From the NCBI GenBank assembly GCA_964458555.1, contig CAYWJH010000003.1:15669-79668 (forward strand): a DNA stretch of 64,000 nt. Direction: 5' to 3'. The DNA comes from SLST01 sp964458555 (GTDB taxonomy: Bacteria; Spirochaetota; Spirochaetia; DSM-27196; SLST01). Positions 7,595-15,224 of this stretch are shown one piece after another (the stretch's first letter is position 1; the number at the start of each line of letters is the position of its first letter). The position numbers and the translations under genes were made by a program. The notes beneath the pieces are model-generated. The model was not told the DNA's origin. It saw only the letters and a program-made list of their open reading frames with translations, and ran no database searches.

Positions 7595-9688
7595 ATGGCA
7601 GTAACGGTTCGGCAGGCGCTCAAGGGGCGCGGCGACTTCATAAGCGACATCTACACGCGCGATATGCTCTACGGGGCGACTATTCGTTCGCCGTACGCGC
7701 GTGCCTCGATCAGACGCATCTACCGGTCGAACCTCCCCGACGACGTGATCTGCATCACCGCGCACGACATCCCGGGCGCCAACGAGCTGCGCGTGCACGA
7801 CGAGACGATGCCGCTGCTCGCCGAGAACGAGACCTCCTACGTAGGCGAGCCGGTAGCGATCCTCGCCGGGCCGAGCCAGCGCGCGGTCATCGCCGCGATG
7901 GAAAGCGTCGTCGTCGACTACGCGCAGCGCGGACCGACGTTCTCGTTCACCCGGCCGGCGTCGACGCATGTCATCGCGCGCCGCAGCGGCGAGCGGGGCG
8001 ACGTAGAGGATGCCCTCGGCCGGAGCGTCGGCCGTGTCGAAGGCACCTACCGCACGAGCGTGCAGGAACACCTCTACAACGAGCCGCAGGGCGCGGTGGT
8101 GTCGCTCGAGAATCGCAGCTTCGTCGTCCGCTCGGCGACACAGTGGCCCTTTCACGTCCGATCCACGGTGGCCGCGGCGCTCGGGATTCCACCGACTCAA
8201 TGCATCGTGCGGCCCACCGATCCCGGGATTGCGCTCGACGGCAAGCTCTGGTACCCCTCGATGGTCGCCGCGCACGCGGCGCTCCTCGCCCGCGCTACCG
8301 GTCGGCCGGTGAAGCTCGTCTACTCGAACATAGAGGACTTCCGTTTTACGCCGAAGCGGGCACCCTTTTCGATTCACTACGTCAGCGGGCTCACGCGCGA
8401 CGGTGATCTCTGCGGGACGGACGTGGAGATCGTGTACAACGCCGGGGCCTACGGAGTCTTCACCGAAGAGATCTGCGAACGCGTCATGGCGAGTACCTTC
8501 GCCTCGTACGAATGCGCTCATCTGCGCGTCACGGTCACCGCCGTACGGACCAACCTTCCTCCACTCAACGTGCTCTCCGGATTCGGCTGCGCGTCTGCGT
8601 TCTTTGCCGGGGAGACGCACGTCGCGCGCATCGCAGAGGTCACGCAGATGGACCCGCTTCTGTGGCGCCGAAACAACGGTCTGCGCGAACGCAACGGAAC
8701 GCGCGCGGCGACCTGGCACGCACGCGCGGCGCGGGTGCTCGGCGCGGCCGCGGAGACCAGCGACTTCAGCCGCAAGTTCGCCGCGTACGAGTTGCAGAAG
8801 AAGCGCCGGCAGGAGTTCGACGATCTGCGCAGGCCGACCCACGGCGTCGGTATCGCGGTCGGACAGCACGGCGGCGGGTTCATCGGGGACCACGAGCCGC
8901 GCCACGGCGGGACGGTAACCGTGCGTCTCGAGACCGACGGTTCGGCGGTGCTGCGTACGTCGGCGGTACCGGGTTCCCGATCGGTGCTCTCGGGCTGGCG
9001 CGAGAGCATGGCCCGGATTCTCGGTCTCGACTCGGCCGACGTTCGCATCGAGAACACGGACACCTCGCTCGTTCCGGATTCCGGACCGTCCACGCTTTCG
9101 CGCAACGTCGTCGTGGTCAGTCGGCTCGTCGAGCAGGCGTGCAACGCGATCCAGAAACAACGGTTTCGCTCGCCGCTTCCCATAGAGGTACGACGCAGCT
9201 ACCGACCGGGACGCGCCTCGCGATTCGATCCGGAAACGCTCTCCGGGACTGCCTTCCCGCACGCCTCGCACGGGGCCGCCGTCGTGGAGGTGGCGGTCGA
9301 TCCGGTGACCTTCGAGTCGACCGTCGAGAACGTCTGGCTCACCGTCGACGCCGGACACATCCTCAACGATGGCGAGGCGAAGCGCAGCCTCGAGATGAGC
9401 GTCTACCAGGCGCTCGAATGGGCCACGCACGAGATCGTGTCGTTTCGCAACGGGGCGATCGACCCGCGCAGCTACCTCGCCTACCGCAATATGGCAGACC
9501 CGGTGCTGCCGCGCATCCGCATTGCTCTGCTCGGCTCGCCCGAGCGCAGCCCGGAGGGTATCGGTGAGCTACCGCAGAACTGCATTCCGGCGGCGCTCGC
9601 GGCAGCGGTCAGCCAGGCGACCGGTCGCTATATGGACCGCATTCCCACGAATCCTGCGTTAATCCACGGCTACCTGGAGGCCGAATGA
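7595..9688 (+). CDS. Divergent molybdenum hydroxylase large subunit (xanthine dehydrogenase family)
   Basis: The 697-residue protein aligns by eye along the whole molybdopterin-binding subunit of the xanthine dehydrogenase/aldehyde oxidase family. It has GRGDFISDIYTRDMLYGATIRSPYA at the start, YVGEPVAILAG, a TGRPVKLVYSNIEDF segment, and near the C-terminus GIGELP, whose Glu658 matches the catalytic glutamate. Two normally conserved cofactor motifs are altered. The glycine-rich GGGFGGK segment reads DPGIALDGK (about 206-215). The arginine in the RGFG motif is replaced by serine (SGFG, about 327-330). Substrate is therefore unknown. It is followed with overlapping starts by genes for the iron-sulfur and FAD subunits, so the enzyme is an assembled three-subunit complex. 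No cofactor-sulfuration gene (xdhC) is in the window. Confidence 0.85.
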   Translation: MAVTVRQALKGRGDFISDIYTRDMLYGATIRSPYARASIRRIYRSNLPDDVICITAHDIPGANELRVHDETMPLLAENETSYVGEPVAILAGPSQRAVIAAMESVVVDYAQRGPTFSFTRPASTHVIARRSGERGDVEDALGRSVGRVEGTYRTSVQEHLYNEPQGAVVSLENRSFVVRSATQWPFHVRSTVAAALGIPPTQCIVRPTDPGIALDGKLWYPSMVAAHAALLARATGRPVKLVYSNIEDFRFTPKRAPFSIHYVSGLTRDGDLCGTDVEIVYNAGAYGVFTEEICERVMASTFASYECAHLRVTVTAVRTNLPPLNVLSGFGCASAFFAGETHVARIAEVTQMDPLLWRRNNGLRERNGTRAATWHARAARVLGAAAETSDFSRKFAAYELQKKRRQEFDDLRRPTHGVGIAVGQHGGGFIGDHEPRHGGTVTVRLETDGSAVLRTSAVPGSRSVLSGWRESMARILGLDSADVRIENTDTSLVPDSGPSTLSRNVVVVSRLVEQACNAIQKQRFRSPLPIEVRRSYRPGRASRFDPETLSGTAFPHASHGAAVVEVAVDPVTFESTVENVWLTVDAGHILNDGEAKRSLEMSVYQALEWATHEIVSFRNGAIDPRSYLAYRNMADPVLPRIRIALLGSPERSPEGIGELPQNCIPAALAAAVSQATGRYMDRIPTNPALIHGYLEAE

Positions 9689-10167
9689 GGATCTTCTTCA
9701 CCCTCAACGGCGAGGAGACGGAGATCGACGTCGAACCGTCGGAACTGCTCGTAGACGTACTGCGGCTGCGAATGGGGCTGCGCGGCGCGCGACCCGGATG
9801 TCTGCAGGGGCAGTGCGGGTCGTGCACGATCCTCTTCGACGGGATGCTCGCCGCAAGCTGCCTGATCCCCGCGTTTCGCGCCTACGGGGCCGATATCCTT
9901 ACGATCGAAGGGCTGATGAACCGACGCGAGTACCAGGATATCGACCGTGGCTTCGAGCGTGCGGGTGCGCGTCCGTGCCGATTCTGCGCCGCGGGGAAGT
10001 TCCTGTCGGTCCACGCACTGCTGTCGAGCGGTTCCGACCTCTCAGACGAGTCGATCCGCGACACGCTCTCGGGCGTCTGGTGCCGCTGTACGACCCACGA
10101 ACGGCTCGTACGCGGTATCCGCTACGCGGCCGACTACCGCCAGAGGAGGCGCCAGCGTGGCGGCTGA
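9685..10167 (+). CDS. (2Fe-2S) iron-sulfur subunit of the molybdenum hydroxylase
   Basis: The 160-residue subunit has the two-cluster architecture of its family. A plant-ferredoxin-type N-terminal domain carries Cys39, Cys44, Cys47 and Cys59 (GCLQGQCGSC, then C). A helical C-terminal domain carries Cys98, Cys101, Cys133 and Cys135 (CRFC, then WCRC). It passes electrons from the molybdenum centre to the FAD subunit. The second CxC motif is followed by TTH rather than the usual TGY, a small departure in line with the divergence of the large subunit. The start codon overlaps the stop of the large-subunit gene (ATGA at 9685), and its own 3' end overlaps the next gene by 11 bases, so the three genes are translationally coupled. 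Confidence 0.92.
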   Translation: MRIFFTLNGEETEIDVEPSELLVDVLRLRMGLRGARPGCLQGQCGSCTILFDGMLAASCLIPAFRAYGADILTIEGLMNRREYQDIDRGFERAGARPCRFCAAGKFLSVHALLSSGSDLSDESIRDTLSGVWCRCTTHERLVRGIRYAADYRQRRRQRGG

Positions 10168-10993
10168 CGGCATATCGGTCTACTTTCCCGAGACCATGGG
10201 CGAGCTCCTGCAGATCCACCGGCGGGAGCCGCGCGCGCTCGTCTATGCGGGGGGAACCTTCGTGCTCAGCCAGCGTGCCGGCCGGTTCGCCGACCTGCCA
10301 CCGGCGGTGATCTCGCTGCAGGAGGTCGAGGAGCTCAGGCGCGTCTCGCGGACCGAGCGCTACGTCGAGCTCGGCGCGACGGTACCCATCCGGCAGATCC
10401 TGCATCTCGGCGAAAACAACATACCGGGCGCGCTCTACGAGGCGTTACGAAACATCGGCCCCCCGGCGGTCACCGGTCTCGCCACGCTCGGTGGGAATCT
10501 CGCGATCCCCGGACGCATTATGACCGCCGTACCGGTACTGACGCTCCTCGACGCCCGTGCCGAGCTGCGGCGTCAGGGAGGCAGCCGATGGCTCCCCGTG
10601 GGGCGGATCCATCGCGCCGACGGCAGCCTCGACCTGCAGCCGAACGAGATCATCACGCGCATCCGAACGCCGCTCTACCCGTGGACGACGGAGGTCTTTC
10701 GGCGCTTCGGCAGCGAACTCGCGCCGGACTCGGACCCGCTCACCTTCTGCGGGCTCGCGCGCGCGAACAATCGCATCGTCGAGGAGCTGCGAATCATCGG
10801 CTCGGTCGGGCAGCCCCGGTTGCTGCGCAACAAGTCGATGGAGGCCGAGCTGGTCGGGCGCCGCCTGCCGCTGTCCGATCGCGACGTACGCCAGGCGATG
10901 GACGCGTACGGCGCCCCCGACGACGGTCTCTCTCCCATCCAGCGCGACCGGTTCCGACGACTGGTTCAGTGGCTGCTTCTCAACCTCCGTTGA
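10157..10993 (+). CDS. FAD-binding subunit of the molybdenum hydroxylase
   Basis: The 278-residue product matches the medium (CoxM/XdhB-like) subunit. It shows YFPETMGELLQI at the start, VYAGGTFVLSQ in place of the usual flavin-phosphate GGTDL loop, and ATLGGNLAIPGRI for the second conserved flavin loop (TxGGNL), followed by a C-terminal CO_deh_flav_C-like domain. It would accept electrons from the iron-sulfur subunit and pass them to NAD or another acceptor. GTG 10157 is chosen as start because AGAGGAGG lies 8 bases upstream; the frame is open further upstream inside the previous gene. The last codons (Leu-Leu-Asn-Leu-Arg-stop) are formed by the first copy of a 40-base repeat, so its exact C-terminus may have been altered when that repeat arrived. 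Confidence 0.88.
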   Translation: MAADGISVYFPETMGELLQIHRREPRALVYAGGTFVLSQRAGRFADLPPAVISLQEVEELRRVSRTERYVELGATVPIRQILHLGENNIPGALYEALRNIGPPAVTGLATLGGNLAIPGRIMTAVPVLTLLDARAELRRQGGSRWLPVGRIHRADGSLDLQPNEIITRIRTPLYPWTTEVFRRFGSELAPDSDPLTFCGLARANNRIVEELRIIGSVGQPRLLRNKSMEAELVGRRLPLSDRDVRQAMDAYGAPDDGLSPIQRDRFRRLVQWLLLNLR

Positions 10994-11015
10994 GAAGCGG
11001 ACCGACTCCTGTCGG
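10976..11015 (+). repeat. 40-base repeat, copy 1
   Basis: This copy is identical over 40 bases to 11068-11107. It contains a 9-bp inverted repeat CTTCTCAAC / GTTGAGAAG with a 4-base centre, and a second inverted repeat CCGAC / GTCGG, also with a 4-base centre. It covers the last codons and stop of the FAD-subunit gene. Confidence 0.95.
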
Positions 11016-11067
11016 TCATTGGTACATCAACTTGCGTTGAGTAACCGACGAACTGGCGTTCGCCACA

Positions 11068-11107
11068 CTTCTCAACCTCCGTTGAGAAGCGGACCGACTC
11101 CTGTCGG
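11068..11107 (+). repeat. 40-base repeat, copy 2
   Basis: This is an exact second copy of the repeat at 10976-11015, lying 92 bases further on and ending just before the dnaE promoter -35 region. Confidence 0.95.
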
Positions 11108-11108
11108 C

Positions 11109-11138
11109 TGGACAGCGGCCGCTGGCCTCCGGTATAGT
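11109..11138 (+). promoter_or_regulatory. Predicted sigma-70 promoter of dnaE
   Basis: TGGACA (11109-11114) and TATAGT (11133-11138) are separated by 18 bases, placing the transcript start near 11145, shortly before the dnaE start at 11159. The inverted-repeat array ends immediately upstream and a palindrome covers part of the spacer, so a bound repressor would block this promoter. Confidence 0.55.
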
Positions 11139-11158
11139 TGGGCCGAGTCCTGGGAGGG

Positions 11159-14100
11159 ATGGTGGCGACCTTCGTAAGCCTGCACAACCATAGCGACTAC
11201 AGCCTCCTCCGCGCGAGCTCCCGCGTCGGCGACCTCGTCTCGCGCGCGGCCGAGATCGGCATGCCTGCGCTCGCGATCACCGACGACGGCAACCTCTTCG
11301 GCGCGCTGCAGTTCTACACGGAGTGTCGACAGGCGGGCATTCAGCCGATCATCGGATGCGACTTCTACCTCGCGTCGGGGTCGCGCCACAGCAAGACCCA
11401 GGCCGACAGCGGCATGCGCGCCAATCGGCTCGTCCTCCTCGCGACGAGCGACCGCGGCTACCGGAACCTGATCAAGCTCACTTCCGCCGCCTACACCGAG
11501 GGCTTCTACTACCGGCCACGGATCGACGACGAGCTTCTCGAGCTCTACCACGAAGACCTCATCTGCCTGACCGGATCGGTCTCCGGCGACATACCGCGGC
11601 TCATCCTCATGAACCAGCAGGCAGAGGCCGAGGCGCGGGCGATCTGGTACCGCGATCTCTTCGGCGCCGAGAATTTCTACTTCGAGCTCAACGACCACGG
11701 GATTCCCGAGCAGGCGGTGCTCAATCGCACGCTGGTGGAGATGAGCGGGAGGCTCGACGTACCGCTCGTGGCGGCGAACGAATCGTACTACGTCTACGGT
11801 GAGGACGCGAACGCTCACGATACGCTGCTCTGCATCGGGTCGAGCAAGAAGAAGAACGATTCGAGCCGATTCCGGTTCAGCACGAGCGAGTTCTACCTCA
11901 AGAGCGGCGATGAGGTCGCCGCGCGGTTCGCCGATCATCCCGAGGCGATCGAGAACGGCGCGAAGATCGCCGAGCGATGCGCCTTCGAGATGGAGCTCCC
12001 CGGGCCCATGTTCCCGCACTACGAGATTCCCGAGGAGTTCGACGACCCGGACGCCTACCTGCGCCACCTCTCGAACGAGGGCCTGCGCGAACGCTACGGC
12101 ACGATCAGCGAGGAGATGCAGAAGCGGCTCGACTACGAGCTCGACGTCATCATCTCCATGGGCTTCACCGGCTACTTCCTGATCGTCTGGGACTTCATCG
12201 CGTACGCGCGGAACAACGACATCCCGGTCGGGCCGGGCCGGGGGTCCGGCGCGGGCTCGATCGTCGCCTACTCGCTCAAGATCACCGACATCGATCCAAT
12301 CAAGTACGGGCTGCTGTTCGAGCGTTTTCTCAACCCCGACCGGGTGAGCATGCCCGACTTCGACATCGACTTCTGCTACGAGCGTCGCGGCGAGGTCATC
12401 GACTACGTGACGCGGAAGTACGGCGAGGAGAAGGTGGGGCAGATCATCACCTTCGGGACGCTCAAGGCGCGCGCGGTCATCCGCGACGTCGCCCGCGCGC
12501 TCGATCTGCCGTTCGCCGAGGCCGACACGATCGCCAAGCTGATCCCGAAGGACCTCAAGATCACGATTTCCAAGGCGATCGAGCAGGTACCCGAGCTGCA
12601 GGAGATGATGGAGCGCGGCGGGATCCACAAGGAGCTCCTCGAGACGGGTATCAAGCTCGAGGGGCTGCACCGCCACGCGTCGACCCACGCGGCCGGAATC
12701 GTGATCGGGCGCGAGGAGCTCACGAGCTACGTTCCGCTCTACCGAGACCCGCGCACGGGGCAGATATCCACCCAGTACACGATGGACCTCCTCGAGGACT
12801 GCGGGCTCGTAAAGATGGACTTCCTCGGTCTGAAGACGCTCACGCTGATCGAGAACACGAAGAAGCTGATCGCTTCGCGCGGCGTCGACCTCGACCTCGA
12901 CGCCATCCCGGACAACGACCGTATCACCTTCGCGATGCTCGGCCGCGGCGAGAGCAAATCCGTGTTTCAGTTCGAGAGCTCGGGCATGGCCGCGATCCTG
13001 AAACGCGCGCGACCGGGGCGCATCGAGGACCTCATCGCGTTGAACGCGCTCTACCGGCCGGGGCCCATGGAGAACATCGATCAGTTCGTCGACTCGAAGA
13101 ACGGGAAGATGATGATCGAGTATCCGCTGCCGCGGCTCGAGAAGCCGCTCGAGGAGACGTACGGAGTCATCGTCTACCAGGAACAGGTGATGGAGATCGT
13201 CCAGATCGTGGCGGGCTTCTCGCTCGGTCAGGCCGATATCCTTCGCCGGGCGATGGGAAAGAAGAAGGTCGAGGAGATGGCGAAGATGCGCATCTCCTAC
13301 ATGGAGGGCGCACAGCAGCGGGGCATCAGCGTCAAGGACGCCGAGCGGATCTTCACGCTCCTCGAACCGTTCGCCGGCTACGGGTTCAACAAGTCCCACG
13401 CCGCCGCGTACTCGGTCCTCGCGTACAAGACGGCGTACCTCAAGGCCAACTACCCCGCCGAGTTCATGGCGGCGAATCTCACGAACGAAATCAACAACCC
13501 TGACACCTTCGCCGACTACATGGCCGAGACGACGCGGATGGGCATCGAGCTGCTGCCGCCGGACGTCAACCTCAGCGAGAAGTACTTCTCGGTCGCCGAG
13601 GGAAGGATCGTCTACGGCCTGGTGGGAATCAAGAACGTCGGCTCGGCAGCGGTCGACGCGATCGTCGCCGAGCGCGAGGCGGGCGGCCGCTACGAGAGCT
13701 TCATCGACTTCTGCGAGCGCATCGACACGAAGAGCGTCAACCGGAAGGTGATCGAGATGTTCGTCCAGTGCGGCCTCTTCGACGCGCTTCCCGTGGGCGG
13801 ATCGATGTCCGCCGCACCCGCGGGTCCGAGCGCCACGCGCGCGCTCCTCATGGACAACCTCGACCGCGCGCTCGATTTCGCCGCTACGCGCCGCGAGGCG
13901 CGTGAGAGCGGGCAGGGCTCGCTCTTCGAAGACACCGACGAAATCGCATTCACCCTGGAGCCGACCGAGCCGTGGGCCGACCTGGAGCGACTCAACCGCG
14001 AGCGCGAGTATCTTGGCTTCTACTTCTCCGGTCATCCGCTCGACACCTACCGCCACGCGTGGCTGACGCGCACGACGCTCGACCTCTCGCGCGCGGCGAG

Positions 14101-14641
14101 CGCCAGCCCCGAACGCGTTCATCGCGTCGTCGGGCTGCTGAAGGGCGTGCGGGCGATCTACACCAAGAAAGGCACCATGATGGCGTTCGGGCAGCTGGAG
14201 GACTTCAACGATTCCATCGAGCTCGTCCTCTTCAGCGACGCCTACGAGGAGAGCCACGAGCTGCTCGTGGACGAGACGGTCGTCGGAGTCGAAGGTACGG
14301 TGGACACGAGCCGCGACCGCGTGCAATTCGTCGTCGAGAAGCTCGCTCCCCCCGAAGAGCTGCCCGACCGCGACGCCGGACAGCTCCACCTGCGGATCGC
14401 GCACGAGCACGCCTCCGAGGAGGAGCTCTACGAATTGCGCGCCTTCCTCCACGACAGACCGGGCGGCTGTTCGGTATACTTGCACGTAAACGGTACCGAC
14501 GACGGCGACGAGTGCGTCATCCGCGCCTCGAGCCAGCTCATGGTCTCGTCACAACCGACGGCGGTGGCCGATATCGAGCGCCACCCCTTCGTGGAAGCCG
14601 TCTGGAAACAACTGGGGGACGAATGGACGTCATCAGAGTAA
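11159..14641 (+). CDS. dnaE: DNA polymerase III alpha subunit
   Basis: The 1160-residue protein is a full-length replicative polymerase alpha subunit. The N-terminal PHP domain begins FVSLHNHSDYSLL, with ITDDGNLFGA and the IIGCDFY strand. The polymerase core has GPGRGSGAGSIVAY and PDFDIDF, whose two aspartates (about 401 and 403) are catalytic. Later come the helix-hairpin-helix region and an OB-fold domain (VVGLLKGVRAIYTKKGTMMAF). It synthesises DNA in the replisome. A GGAGG at 11153-11157 sits almost against ATG 11159, so GTG at 11162 is an equally likely start. The 3' end overlaps yggT by 19 bases. The upstream inverted-repeat array is unusual for a replicative polymerase gene. Confidence 0.97.
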   Translation: MVATFVSLHNHSDYSLLRASSRVGDLVSRAAEIGMPALAITDDGNLFGALQFYTECRQAGIQPIIGCDFYLASGSRHSKTQADSGMRANRLVLLATSDRGYRNLIKLTSAAYTEGFYYRPRIDDELLELYHEDLICLTGSVSGDIPRLILMNQQAEAEARAIWYRDLFGAENFYFELNDHGIPEQAVLNRTLVEMSGRLDVPLVAANESYYVYGEDANAHDTLLCIGSSKKKNDSSRFRFSTSEFYLKSGDEVAARFADHPEAIENGAKIAERCAFEMELPGPMFPHYEIPEEFDDPDAYLRHLSNEGLRERYGTISEEMQKRLDYELDVIISMGFTGYFLIVWDFIAYARNNDIPVGPGRGSGAGSIVAYSLKITDIDPIKYGLLFERFLNPDRVSMPDFDIDFCYERRGEVIDYVTRKYGEEKVGQIITFGTLKARAVIRDVARALDLPFAEADTIAKLIPKDLKITISKAIEQVPELQEMMERGGIHKELLETGIKLEGLHRHASTHAAGIVIGREELTSYVPLYRDPRTGQISTQYTMDLLEDCGLVKMDFLGLKTLTLIENTKKLIASRGVDLDLDAIPDNDRITFAMLGRGESKSVFQFESSGMAAILKRARPGRIEDLIALNALYRPGPMENIDQFVDSKNGKMMIEYPLPRLEKPLEETYGVIVYQEQVMEIVQIVAGFSLGQADILRRAMGKKKVEEMAKMRISYMEGAQQRGISVKDAERIFTLLEPFAGYGFNKSHAAAYSVLAYKTAYLKANYPAEFMAANLTNEINNPDTFADYMAETTRMGIELLPPDVNLSEKYFSVAEGRIVYGLVGIKNVGSAAVDAIVAEREAGGRYESFIDFCERIDTKSVNRKVIEMFVQCGLFDALPVGGSMSAAPAGPSATRALLMDNLDRALDFAATRREARESGQGSLFEDTDEIAFTLEPTEPWADLERLNREREYLGFYFSGHPLDTYRHAWLTRTTLDLSRAASASPERVHRVVGLLKGVRAIYTKKGTMMAFGQLEDFNDSIELVLFSDAYEESHELLVDETVVGVEGTVDTSRDRVQFVVEKLAPPEELPDRDAGQLHLRIAHEHASEEELYELRAFLHDRPGGCSVYLHVNGTDDGDECVIRASSQLMVSSQPTAVADIERHPFVEAVWKQLGDEWTSSE

Positions 14642-15219
14642 TCATGCAACTGCTCAGCATCGTGCTGAGCCTCTACTCCTTCATCATCTTCGTGCGCATC
14701 ATCCTGACCTGGTTTCAGGGCGCCGAGTTCGGCCAGATCACCGCCTTCCTCGCGCGCATCACCGACCCGTATATCAACTGGTTCCGCAGGTTCGACTTCC
14801 TGCGTATCGCCGGGGTCGACTTCTCGGTCATCGCGGCGCTCGTCGCGCTGTGGATCGTGCGCAGCATCGCCGTCAATATCGCGTACGCGGGAACCATCAG
14901 CTTCGGTATGATTCTCGCGATCGTGGTGAACGCCGTCGCCGGCGCCGTCTTCTTTTTCCTGACGCTGTTGCTCGTCCTCGCCGTGATCCGCCTGCTCGGC
15001 GCGTTGTTCGGCGCGAACACCGCCTCGCGGTTCTGGATCGTCGTCGATCAGATCATCGAGCCGCTCGTCCACCGGATCGTCACGCCCCTCGCGCGGGGGC
15101 GCGTGATCAGCTACCAGACCGCGCTCCTCGTGTTCGCCGGGATCGATCTCATTGTCATCGTCGCCGGCCGCTTCCTCGTCTCGCTCCTGGTGGGACTCCT
15201 GAGCGGCCTGCCGTTCTAG
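14623..15219 (+). CDS. YggT-family integral membrane protein
   Basis: This protein of about 198 residues has two similar halves, each a pair of hydrophobic helices as in the YGGT domain. The first half carries YSFIIFVRIILTWF, ITDPYINWFRRF and an amphipathic segment. The second carries RFWIVVDQIIEPLVHRIVTP. YggT proteins are small inner-membrane proteins of unclear role, linked in some bacteria to osmotic tolerance or division-plane membrane organisation. ATG 14623 is chosen because GGGGGA lies about 5 bases upstream. It is read from within the end of dnaE (19-base overlap) and is followed 5 bases later by recG, so dnaE-yggT-recG-rsmD appears to be a single transcription unit. Confidence 0.85.
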   Translation: MDVIRVIMQLLSIVLSLYSFIIFVRIILTWFQGAEFGQITAFLARITDPYINWFRRFDFLRIAGVDFSVIAALVALWIVRSIAVNIAYAGTISFGMILAIVVNAVAGAVFFFLTLLLVLAVIRLLGALFGANTASRFWIVVDQIIEPLVHRIVTPLARGRVISYQTALLVFAGIDLIVIVAGRFLVSLLVGLLSGLPF

Positions 15220-15224
15220 CGCAG

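Larger units (their letters stand above)
10976..11124. promoter_or_regulatory. Regular array of six short inverted repeats upstream of dnaE
   Basis: Six inverted repeats, each with a 4-base centre, are arranged at nearly constant spacing: 10976-10997 (CTTCTCAAC arms), 11001-11016 (ACCGAC arms), 11027-11040 (TCAAC arms), 11049-11062 (CGAAC arms), 11068-11089 (CTTCTCAAC arms) and 11094-11107 (CCGAC arms). Centre-to-centre distances are 22, 25, 22, 23 and 22 bp, about two helical turns. Four have the core AAC-N4-GTT and two GAC-N4-GTC. The fourth, CGAAC-N4-GTTCG, matches the LexA (Cheo) box form of Gram-positive bacteria. A perfect palindrome CAGCGGCCGCTG follows at 11113-11124. The array could be a multi-site operator for dnaE or an RNA hairpin series; the sequence alone does not decide. 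Confidence 0.6.

Noticed and set aside
10976..11107. Integron attC site or CRISPR array
   Set aside because: The inverted repeats have 4-base centres rather than the attC fold with distant R sites, no integrase is present, and the unit lacks the regular spacer structure of CRISPR.
11072..14485. A 1137-codon open frame on the minus strand across dnaE
   Set aside because: It is a shadow of the dnaE frame. High G+C suppresses stop codons, the product has no recognisable domain, and dnaE on the other strand shows full conserved motifs.
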